This document shows positions 57,117 through 64,000 of a DNA stretch of 64,000 bases, one piece after another. The stretch is from an uncultured Marinobacter sp. (GTDB lineage: Bacteria > Pseudomonadota > Gammaproteobacteria > Pseudomonadales > Oleiphilaceae): NCBI RefSeq assembly GCF_913055835.1, contig NZ_CAJXKQ010000001.1:248001-312000 (forward strand), given 5' to 3'. The number at the start of each line of letters is the position of its first letter. The stretch's first letter is position 1. The notes below the pieces were generated by a model. The model saw only the letters and a program-made list of their open reading frames with translations, was not told the DNA's origin and did no database searches. Both the position numbers and the translations under genes were made by a program.

Positions 57117-57633
57117 AGACGATTCTGGTTGGTTAACGAACGCATCAGCCGCCCCAGTCTGGCGTCTGAACTGTCTTTTATCAGTACAGAATGCGCGTGA
57201 AAGCTCGCGAAGTTACTGATAGTTGGAAGGAAGATTGCCAAAAAAACGCGTTTATTACCACTGTTTCATGTAGAAACTGGAAACGGTTTGTATCTTTCGC
57301 TGTCAGGAAGAGCGAAAGGGGGAGCTCAGCGATCCAGGCGGACCGCCAGAGAATCAGTTATTGCTGGGTACAACTACGCTTTCGTCAAATTCGAGTTCCA
57401 TGTCCTGTCCTCTCGGTCAATGAGGCCCCAGACGGGGCATCCAAATATGTGATAAGTCTATCGTTGCTATAATTTTGAGCAATCCGTAAAACCCGTATAC
57501 GACCAAAGGCAAAAGGCCAGCGATGGTCAGAATTTCTGATGTAGCGCTGCAAAAGATTTCGATTTTCCTCCGAGGTGCGAGTTCCTAAACTTGGCCCCAT
57601 CATTCGAACCAGGGAAAAGGGCAAATTCTCACC
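57117..57633. other. 517-bp gap between the EAL gene and the b561 gene
   Basis: Contains the possible 15-residue micro-ORF at 57354-57401 and an 8-bp inverted repeat (CTTTCGCT / AGCGAAAG near 57293-57317). The plus-strand frame at 57191-57472 lacks an RBS and family features and is not considered a gene. The promoter of the b561-yceI pair should lie at the right end. Confidence 0.6.
57354..57401 (-). CDS. Possible 15-residue micro-ORF
   Basis: A very short frame reading MELEFDESVVVPSNN begins at ATG 57401 behind a strong GAGAGGACAGGAC ribosome-binding region and ends at TGA 57354. A hairpin (GCCCCGTCTGGGGC) lies just upstream in the would-be leader. Acidic, no signal peptide, no known match. 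Kept only because the RBS is unusually strong for non-coding DNA. Confidence 0.25.
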   Translation of the reverse strand: MELEFDESVVVPSNN

Positions 57634-58179
57634 ATGCAGATCCGGAACACACCAGCCGACTACGGTTTGGTAACCATTGTTATTCACTGGCTTGTTGCAC
57701 TGGCCGTCTTTGGGCTGTTCGGGCTCGGCTATTGGATGGTGGATCTGTCCTACTATGACGACTGGTATCGCAGGGCTCCTGATATCCATCGAAGTATCGG
57801 TATTCTTCTGTTCATGGTGATGGTTTTCAGAGTGGTCTGGCGAGCCGCGAACGTGTCACCGGAGCCTTTAGCTGGCCACAAAGCCTGGGAGGTTCGAAGC
57901 GCCCATTTGGCCCACCTGCTGCTCTACCTGCTGATTTTCGTTGCCATGGTGAGTGGCTATCTGATTTCGACGGCCGATGGCTCTTCGATCAGCGTTTTTG
58001 ACTGGTTTGAAGTGCCATCAGTCACCGGCCAGATCAAGGGCATGGAAGACACCGCCGGAACCGTCCATTACTGGTCCACATGGGCAATCGTAGGGCTGGG
58101 CGTGGTGCATGCGGCTGGTGCCTTCAAGCACCACCTGTTTGATCGTGACCGCACATTACGGCGTATGTTAGGGAAGTGA
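57634..58179 (+). CDS. Cytochrome b561 (YceJ-like)
   Basis: A 181-residue membrane haem protein with four hydrophobic segments and the histidine ligands expected of bacterial b561: one in VTIVIHWLVAL, one in PDIHRSIG, one in GTVHYWSTWA and one in GVVHAAGAFKHH. It probably passes electrons between quinone and periplasmic partners. It is followed 70 bp later by a yceI-type gene, a conserved pairing. Confidence 0.93.
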   Translation: MQIRNTPADYGLVTIVIHWLVALAVFGLFGLGYWMVDLSYYDDWYRRAPDIHRSIGILLFMVMVFRVVWRAANVSPEPLAGHKAWEVRSAHLAHLLLYLLIFVAMVSGYLISTADGSSISVFDWFEVPSVTGQIKGMEDTAGTVHYWSTWAIVGLGVVHAAGAFKHHLFDRDRTLRRMLGK

Positions 58180-58249
58180 TCGGGTGCTGGTTGTTTATTC
58201 ATCGTCTAACGCCCGGAAGCCGGGCATCAATTAAATAAGGGAGATAATC

Positions 58250-58831
58250 ATGAAAAAAGTTCTGCTTGCCTCTGCCGTGTCAATGGCGCTTATCGGTACA
58301 GCTCATGCTGACGAGCACAGTGGTACCTATGCATTCGATACCAAAGGCGCGCACCAGTTCGTCACCTTCAAGATTTCCCACCTTGGCTACAGCTGGCTTT
58401 ATGGACGGTTCAACGATTTTGACGGCGAATTCGTCTACGACGCTGAGAATCCGGAGAACAGCTCCGTGAACGTGACGATTGATACCGGTAGTGTGGATTC
58501 CAACCATGCCGAGCGCGACAAGCACCTTCGCAGCGAAGACTTCCTGTATGTCGACGAGTTTCCGCAGGCAACGTTCAAGAGCAAGCGAGTCGTTCTGGAT
58601 GACGAGGGCGAGGCTGACATCATTGGCGACCTGACCCTGCGTGGCGTAACCAAGGAAGTGACTCTTGACGCGGAAATGCTGGGCCACGGGGAAGACCCCT
58701 GGGGCGGCTACCGCATGGGTTTTGAAGCTGAAACCGAGCTCCGTCTGAAAGATTTTGGTATCCCGATGGATCTCGGAAAGGCCTCCGAGACCGTTGAAAT
58801 CATCATTTCTGTCGAAGGTATCCGGCAGTAA
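58250..58831 (+). CDS. YceI family periplasmic lipid-binding protein
   Basis: A 193-residue exported protein with a Sec signal cleaved after AHA (about residue 20) and a lipocalin-like YceI domain ([31 protein letters not shown] and [23 protein letters not shown]). The family binds polyisoprenoids or quinones. Together with the b561 gene it probably forms a redox- or isoprenoid-related operon. Confidence 0.94.
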   Translation: MKKVLLASAVSMALIGTAHADEHSGTYAFDTKGAHQFVTFKISHLGYSWLYGRFNDFDGEFVYDAENPENSSVNVTIDTGSVDSNHAERDKHLRSEDFLYVDEFPQATFKSKRVVLDDEGEADIIGDLTLRGVTKEVTLDAEMLGHGEDPWGGYRMGFEAETELRLKDFGIPMDLGKASETVEIIISVEGIRQ

Positions 58832-58853
58832 TACTGGCTGACCCTGCCAATGT

Positions 58854-58881
58854 CAGATTCCGGGTCTAGACCCGGAATCTG
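58854..58881. repeat. Perfect 28-bp palindrome at the yceI/chemoreceptor junction
   Basis: A perfect palindrome centred on TCTAGA, with arms CAGATTCCGGG and its complement. It overlaps the stop codon and last codons of the convergent chemoreceptor gene. No T tract is present on either side, so it is not a standard intrinsic terminator. Confidence 0.9.
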
Positions 58882-60503
58882 CCTGTCTGACTTTCCAGTT
58901 CCTTCGCGTAGCCCTCCAGGGATTCACTGATTGCGTCAATGTCCTTCGACCGGTTTGCGCTCTCTGTGGCCAGGTCGTTGATTTCAGTAATGCTGCGATT
59001 GATTTCGTCCACCACCTGAGTCTGCTCTTCTGTGGCTGAAGCAACACTGGTGTTTACATCTGCGATATTGGCCATCGCCTCAAGAATGGCCTTGAGTTCT
59101 TTCTCCGCATCGGTGGCCAGCTTCTCGGTTTCGGTTGCCTCTTTGCTGCCGGTCTCCATCACCGAGACGATGTCGGCAACGCCGGTCTGCAGAGTCGTGA
59201 TCATCGTCTGAATATCTTCAGTCGATTGCCCGGTCCGTTGCGCCAGGGTTCTGACTTCATCGGCAACAACCGCAAAACCCCGCCCCTGCTCTCCGGCACG
59301 TGCTGCCTCGATAGCTGCATTCAGTGCCAGAAGATTGGTTTGCTCGGCGATGCCTCTTATCACATCCAGAACGGATGTGATGTTGTCGGAATCGTCAGAC
59401 AGTTTCCGGATAACTTCCACTGCTTTCGAAATCTGGGCCGCCAACCGATGCACCTGTTCCGAAGAGCTGCGGATAATTCGTGCGCCGTTCCTGCCTTTTT
59501 CTTCGGCCTCGCGGGTAATCTCGGCGGCTCTCGACGCATTTCCGGCGACTTCTTCGATCGCGCTCTGCATTTCGTTTATAGCCGTGGCAACCATTGAAAT
59601 GGAGTCGGTCTGTCGGGTCACACCGTCGTTATTATCTTTCGCGGCCCGGGCGAGGTCCGTCGCCCCGTTGCCGAGCTCCCGGGTAAGCTGTTGGATGGAG
59701 GCGATCATCGATTGCAGATTTCCGAGCACCAGGTTGAAGCTGTTCCCGAGCTTGCCGAGGTCATCGTCCAGCTCGACGGGAATCCGCTGGGTAAGGTCGC
59801 CTTCGCCCTGGGCGATATTGTCCAGCTGGTCCCGCAGAGCCTTGATTGAGCTGATGATCATCTTGAGGAACACCGAAAACAGAAGAACGCTGACAACGAT
59901 GGCCACAACTGTAATCAGAAGTATGGTGATCGAGCTGTTCTGGCCCTCGGTGGAGGCTTCGCCGGCACGAACCTGGGCCCGGGCATCGGCGTGGGCGCCA
60001 ACTTCGTCGAAGTAGTTCCTGAGATTGTCGAAAAGGTCATTGGTTTCACTGGCAGCCAGGGATTTTGCCTGCTCCGGGTCGCCGGCTTCTGCCAGTTCCA
60101 GAACCCGTTGGGCGGAGCCTAGCCAGCGCTCATAGGCTGTATCGAATCCGCGGGCAACATCGGATACCCCCGTTCCCTCAAGCCTTTCAACCGCCTGATT
60201 GAAGCGGTCCCTGGCCTGGCCGGCATTTTCATCAAAGCTGGCCACGTGCCCCTCACCGGGCTGGTTATTGAGCCTGGCATCCACATAGCTCATCTGGGCT
60301 ACCAACGCCTGATAAAGATCCCGATCTCCGTTGAGGATTTCGCTTACTGAGGGCAGGTAGGTCTCGGCAATGTTGTCGGTATCCGATACGAGATTGCGGA
60401 CAGTGCTGACCGAGAACAGCCCGATAACGACCAGAGCGATGGCCGTGATGGCAAAAGGCAAAGCAACTTTTGCCCGAAGTCCCAGGCGCTTACCGAAATC
60501 CAT
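58866..60503 (-). CDS. Methyl-accepting chemotaxis protein (4HB-HAMP-MCP)
   Basis: A 545-residue chemoreceptor of classic layout: first membrane span (about 12-32), periplasmic helical-bundle sensor (about 35-185), second span (about 190-212), HAMP domain (about 213-265) and signalling domain with the tip [24 protein letters not shown] near residue 382. The C-terminus lacks a CheR/CheB tether pentapeptide. Ligand unknown. The stop codon lies within the palindrome at 58854-58881. Confidence 0.94.
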   Translation of the reverse strand: MDFGKRLGLRAKVALPFAITAIALVVIGLFSVSTVRNLVSDTDNIAETYLPSVSEILNGDRDLYQALVAQMSYVDARLNNQPGEGHVASFDENAGQARDRFNQAVERLEGTGVSDVARGFDTAYERWLGSAQRVLELAEAGDPEQAKSLAASETNDLFDNLRNYFDEVGAHADARAQVRAGEASTEGQNSSITILLITVVAIVVSVLLFSVFLKMIISSIKALRDQLDNIAQGEGDLTQRIPVELDDDLGKLGNSFNLVLGNLQSMIASIQQLTRELGNGATDLARAAKDNNDGVTRQTDSISMVATAINEMQSAIEEVAGNASRAAEITREAEEKGRNGARIIRSSSEQVHRLAAQISKAVEVIRKLSDDSDNITSVLDVIRGIAEQTNLLALNAAIEAARAGEQGRGFAVVADEVRTLAQRTGQSTEDIQTMITTLQTGVADIVSVMETGSKEATETEKLATDAEKELKAILEAMANIADVNTSVASATEEQTQVVDEINRSITEINDLATESANRSKDIDAISESLEGYAKELESQTGRFRV

Positions 60504-60630
60504 GTGTCTCTCCCCGATTGCGCTGATGGTTTACTGGCAAGCATAGCAGCGGGGGAAAGTTTGTCTTGATAAAGAGTGGAGTAATTGCTCCCGGTCAAAT
60601 AAGTGGTACCTGTACCGGAAGCGAACGGAG

Positions 60631-60873
60631 TCAGCGGGAGGGGTCGGGTGATTCCCGTGGGGTTTCGCAGGATTTGCAGAGGTGGCGCTGGCGCCAGAAC
60701 TGCCCTGCAAAGATGACCAGCCAGATCAATACACCCGCCCAGAGGTAGGGCTCGGGAACCTGGAAGCTTCCGCTGATTGCAAACTCCACAAGGAGCATCA
60801 GTGCCACCGCCAGAACCGCATTTACCATGGCTGTCACCATGGCTTGCCCGCAGGCTTTGATGTTGGGTTTCAT
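60631..60873 (-). CDS. Small two-span membrane protein with C-terminal CxxC
   Basis: An 80-residue protein with hydrophobic segments at about 12-32 and 42-58 and a charged C-terminus containing CKSC, a possible metal or redox site. ATG 60873 is preferred because the hydrophobic design starts there; a longer frame to 61137 has no support. Family not recognised. Confidence 0.55.
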   Translation of the reverse strand: MKPNIKACGQAMVTAMVNAVLAVALMLLVEFAISGSFQVPEPYLWAGVLIWLVIFAGQFWRQRHLCKSCETPRESPDPSR

Positions 60874-61151
60874 AGTGTTCCGCTTGTCAGAGAAGTAAAA
60901 CGGTCTTCTATTCACTGATGAGGAGAATACGGCCCACCTTACAGACTCTCCATGCGGGAATTCCGCTATTGGAATCAGTCGTCTGTGGGACAAGTGGCCG
61001 GTTTTGGCCAATAAATCCGCAGGTTGTTGGTGTATCGGCGCCTTGCTCCATATAATGTGCGCTCCTGTTAACCGGTGATTAATCCGGGCGCAGGGAGTAG
61101 CATCACGGGCATTCTTCAAATCAGGCAATACAGGCAATCAAAGAGGCATCC

Positions 61152-63461
61152 ATGCCAGAGTTTCAGACAACGGACGAAGGCTTCGAGCGGGTTTCGCTCC
61201 GGGATTATACGGAAAAGGCCTATCTCGATTATTCCATGTACGTCATTCTTGACCGGGCACTGCCCAATGTCGGCGATGGCCTGAAACCGGTCCAGCGGCG
61301 AATTGTCTATGCCATGTCGGAGCTTGGGCTGAAATCTACCTCCAAATACAAGAAGTCCGCTCGTACCGTGGGCGACGTTTTGGGTAAGTTTCATCCCCAT
61401 GGCGACAGCGCCTGTTATGAAGCCATGGTGCTGATGGCCCAGCCTTTCTCCTACCGCTACCCGCTGGTGGACGGGCAGGGGAACTGGGGCTCGCCTGATG
61501 ACCCCAAGTCTTTCGCCGCCATGCGTTACACGGAATCTCGCCTGGCGCCTTTCGCGGAGGTGCTTCTGGGCGAACTCGGGCAGGGCACCGTGGACTGGGT
61601 GCCCAATTTCGATGGCACCATGGAAGAACCGTCGGTACTGCCTGCCCGGCTGCCCCATGTGCTTCTGAACGGCACCACCGGCATCGCAGTCGGTATGGCC
61701 ACGGATATTCCGCCACACAACGTACGGGAAGTGACCGCGGCGTGCATACGCCTGCTGGATCAGCCAGAGGCGACGGTTGAAGAGCTCTGTGAGCACATCA
61801 AGGGCCCGGATTTTCCGACCCAGGCGGAAATCATTACCCCCCGGAAGGACATCCGGCAGATGTACGAAACCGGCCGCGGATCCCTACGGATGCGCGCCCG
61901 CTGGATACGGGAGAGCGGTGAGATTGTAGTCACGGACCTCCCGCACCAGGTCTCCGGTAACCGTGTGCTTGAGCAAATTGCCCACCAGATGCAGACCAAG
62001 AAGCTTCCGATGGTGGCCGACCTTCGTGACGAATCCGATCACGAGAACCCGACCCGCCTGGTAATCGTGCCCCGGTCCAACCGGGTGGATCTGGATGGTT
62101 TGATGGCGCACCTGTTTGCCAGCACCGATCTTGAGAAAACCTATCGGGTCAATATCAATGTGATCGGTAACGACGGCAGGCCGGGTGTGAAGGGGTTGCA
62201 GCAGATTCTTACCGAATGGCTGGCCTTCCGTCGCACCACTGTCATCCGTCGTCTGCAGCATCGCCTGGACAAGGTTCTGGCCCGCCTGCATATCCTGGAA
62301 GGCTTGCTGATCGCCTATCTCAATATTGATGAGGTGATTGAGATTATCCGCACCGAAGACAAGCCGAAGGCCGAGTTGATGGCCCGCTTCGGGTTGTCTG
62401 CCGATCAGGCTGAAGCGATCCTCGAACTGAAGCTGCGCCATCTGGCCAAGCTTGAGGAAATGAAGATCCGGGGCGAACAGGATGAGCTGTCGGCCGAACG
62501 GGATGAGCTCCAGTCAATCCTGGGTTCGGAAGACCGCCTGCGGGAACTGATTAAAAGCGAGCTTCAGGCGGATGCAGAAACCTTCGGCGATGACCGTCGT
62601 TCACCGATTGTCGAGCGTGAGGAGGCCCGGGCGTTCAGTGAGGTGGATCTGGTTTCGAACGACCCTGTTACTGTTGTGTTGTCCGAGAAAGGCTGGGTTC
62701 GCGCCGCCAAGGGCCATGACATTGAGCCGGAAGGCCTGAGTTATAAAGCCGGCGACCGTTTCTCCCTGGCGGCCCGAGGCCGCAATAACCAGCAGGCCAT
62801 ATTCCTGGATTCAACCGGACGCGCCTATTCCCTGATGGCTCACAGTTTTCCGTCCGCCAGAGGGCAGGGCGAGCCGCTGACCGGGCGGATCAACCCGCCG
62901 TCCGGTGCCAGCTTTTCAGGTCTGTTGATGGGAGATCCATCCCGCAAGGCCTTGCTGGTTACCGACGGGGGCTACGGGTTTGTTACATCGCTCAACGATA
63001 TGATCAGCAAGAACCGCAATGGCAAGGCGGTGGTCAGTGTTCCTAAAGGGGCGAAGATCATGCCTCCGGTAACCATACCGACCACTGAGAAAACGCTGTA
63101 TCTCGGGGCGGTATCCAACGAGGGCCGTATGTTGGTGTTTCCGCTGAGCGAGTTGCCGGAACTGGCCAAGGGCAAGGGCAACAAGATTATCAGCATTCCC
63201 TCTGCCCGGGTCCAGAACCGTGAAGAGTATGTGGTAGCCGTGGCGGTATTTGCCGAGGACGACCAGCTGGAGATACGGGCTGGCAAGCGCAAGATGGGGC
63301 TGCAGTTCAGTGATCTTGAACACTATCTCGGCGAGCGGGGCCGTCGTGGCCACAAGCTGCCCAGGGGGCTGCAACGGGTTGACGGCATCGACGTGATTCC
63401 TTCGGCTGCCCGGGCGCAGGAAGAGGCTGGCTCTGATAGCGAGGGTACCGACAGTGAGTGA
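61152..63461 (+). CDS. parC: DNA topoisomerase IV subunit A
   Basis: A 769-residue breakage-reunion subunit. Characteristic stretches are [17 protein letters not shown], the quinolone-resistance region [16 protein letters not shown] with wild-type-like Ser and Glu, and the catalytic Tyr in AAMRYTE (about residue 120). The C-terminal ~270 residues form the DNA-wrapping domain. Overlaps serB by 8 bp, as in an operon. Confidence 0.97.
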   Translation: MPEFQTTDEGFERVSLRDYTEKAYLDYSMYVILDRALPNVGDGLKPVQRRIVYAMSELGLKSTSKYKKSARTVGDVLGKFHPHGDSACYEAMVLMAQPFSYRYPLVDGQGNWGSPDDPKSFAAMRYTESRLAPFAEVLLGELGQGTVDWVPNFDGTMEEPSVLPARLPHVLLNGTTGIAVGMATDIPPHNVREVTAACIRLLDQPEATVEELCEHIKGPDFPTQAEIITPRKDIRQMYETGRGSLRMRARWIRESGEIVVTDLPHQVSGNRVLEQIAHQMQTKKLPMVADLRDESDHENPTRLVIVPRSNRVDLDGLMAHLFASTDLEKTYRVNINVIGNDGRPGVKGLQQILTEWLAFRRTTVIRRLQHRLDKVLARLHILEGLLIAYLNIDEVIEIIRTEDKPKAELMARFGLSADQAEAILELKLRHLAKLEEMKIRGEQDELSAERDELQSILGSEDRLRELIKSELQADAETFGDDRRSPIVEREEARAFSEVDLVSNDPVTVVLSEKGWVRAAKGHDIEPEGLSYKAGDRFSLAARGRNNQQAIFLDSTGRAYSLMAHSFPSARGQGEPLTGRINPPSGASFSGLLMGDPSRKALLVTDGGYGFVTSLNDMISKNRNGKAVVSVPKGAKIMPPVTIPTTEKTLYLGAVSNEGRMLVFPLSELPELAKGKGNKIISIPSARVQNREEYVVAVAVFAEDDQLEIRAGKRKMGLQFSDLEHYLGERGRRGHKLPRGLQRVDGIDVIPSAARAQEEAGSDSEGTDSE

Positions 63462-64000
63462 ACTGGTACTGATAAACGTCTCCGGGCGCGACAAGCCCGG
63501 CCTGACGTCAGAAATCACCGGCATTATGGGGCGCTACGATGTGCGCATTCTGGATATCGGCCAGGCAGTCATCCACGATCATCTCACCTGGGGCATCCTG
63601 ATCGAGATTCCGGATGAATCCAAATCTTCGCCGGTGATTCGGGATCTGCTGTTCCGGCTCCATGCCCTGGATCTGCAGGTGCGGTTTGCGCCAATCACGG
63701 TGGAGGAATACCAGTCCTGGGCCGCGGCCCGGAACCGGGCCTGTTACATCGTGACTCTTCTGGCCCGTGATATCAAAGCCGAGCAGATTGCCCGGGTTTC
63801 CGCTATTACCGCCCGCCATGGCCTGAATATCGATAACATTTCGCGGCTGTCCGCCAGACCATCGCTCAACGCCGCCGACAACCGGATTGCCTGTGTGGAG
63901 TTTTCGGTCCGTGGCACGCCTTCGGATCTCGAGAAACTGCGTGCGGATTTCCTCCATATTGCCGGCGAAATGAATGTGGATATCGCCTTCCAGGAGGATT
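63454..64000 (+). CDS. serB: Phosphoserine phosphatase, N-terminal ACT domains (3' partial)
   Basis: The visible 182 residues begin at GTG 63454, preceded by GAGGG, and run off the window. They contain two consecutive ACT-type domains ([17 protein letters not shown] near residue 5 and [18 protein letters not shown] near 92), the N-terminal layout of Pseudomonas-type SerB. The HAD phosphatase domain would follow outside the window. parC-serB adjacency also occurs in Pseudomonas. Confidence 0.85.
   Translation, partial: MSELVLINVSGRDKPGLTSEITGIMGRYDVRILDIGQAVIHDHLTWGILIEIPDESKSSPVIRDLLFRLHALDLQVRFAPITVEEYQSWAAARNRACYIVTLLARDIKAEQIARVSAITARHGLNIDNISRLSARPSLNAADNRIACVEFSVRGTPSDLEKLRADFLHIAGEMNVDIAFQED

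Noticed and set aside
57191..57472. 93-residue plus-strand frame in the gap before the b561 gene
   Set aside because: No ribosome binding site, no domain features and unusual composition; it overlaps the inverted repeat and the antisense micro-ORF.

Overview
The window looks like chromosomal DNA of a marine, hydrocarbon-using gammaproteobacterium, most likely Marinobacter or a close relative. This is inferred from gene content: a full-length AlkB alkane hydroxylase, a complete acyclic-terpene utilisation (atu) cluster, a PhoX phosphatase, TRAP transporters, and Pseudomonas-like neighbourhoods (serA beside a D-2-hydroxyglutarate dehydrogenase gene; parC beside serB). Coding is dense, and I saw no tRNA, rRNA, CRISPR array, prophage or complete insertion sequence.

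Layout. 1-7 kb: end of a CBS-domain membrane protein, a GlxA-type AraC regulator, an acyl-CoA dehydrogenase, a crotonase and alkB. 7-19 kb: small lipoprotein, PhoX, a chemoreceptor, an MFS transporter, RlmJ, a DctP-like binding protein, an EamA exporter, a GIY-YIG protein, two alpha/beta hydrolases and an OmpA-type lipoprotein. 19-31 kb: divergent serA and D-2-hydroxyglutarate dehydrogenase, a sirtuin lacking the usual zinc cysteines, two unknown lipoproteins, an ABC1 kinase, a FAH-family enzyme, apt with a purine permease, a TRIC-like channel, a membrane-tethered BLUF photoreceptor and a quinone oxidoreductase. 31-44.4 kb: atuH-G-F-E-D-C-B-A on the minus strand with divergent atuR, in the same gene order as the Pseudomonas aeruginosa cluster. 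44.5-49 kb: a TRAP system (TatT-like lipoprotein, DUF6091-type binding protein, fused permease). 49-52 kb: a subtilisin-like lipoprotein overlapping a PrcB-domain lipoprotein. 52-64 kb: parE, an SLC13/RCK transporter, an EAL protein, cytochrome b561 with YceI, a second chemoreceptor, parC and the start of serB.

The most unusual feature is a family of nine long hairpin elements (here E1-E9) scattered between genes from 2.1 to 41.8 kb. Each has two 27-30 bp inverted arms whose outer sequence differs in every copy, around a conserved 52-56 nt centre (134 nt in two copies). The centre itself folds into two small hairpins whose stems covary between copies around an ATCC core. Eight of the nine lie in or beside lipid, alkane or terpene catabolic genes, and five separate consecutive atu genes. 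Four 32-nt GTAG-headed REP-like hairpins share some of the same gaps.

How the genes fit together: atuH activates acyclic terpenoid acids, and atuD, C/F and E carry out the dehydrogenation, carboxylation and hydration that allow beta-oxidation. alkB with the nearby acyl-CoA dehydrogenase and crotonase suggests parallel alkane and fatty-acid use. serA, the D-2-hydroxyglutarate dehydrogenase and serB belong to serine synthesis.
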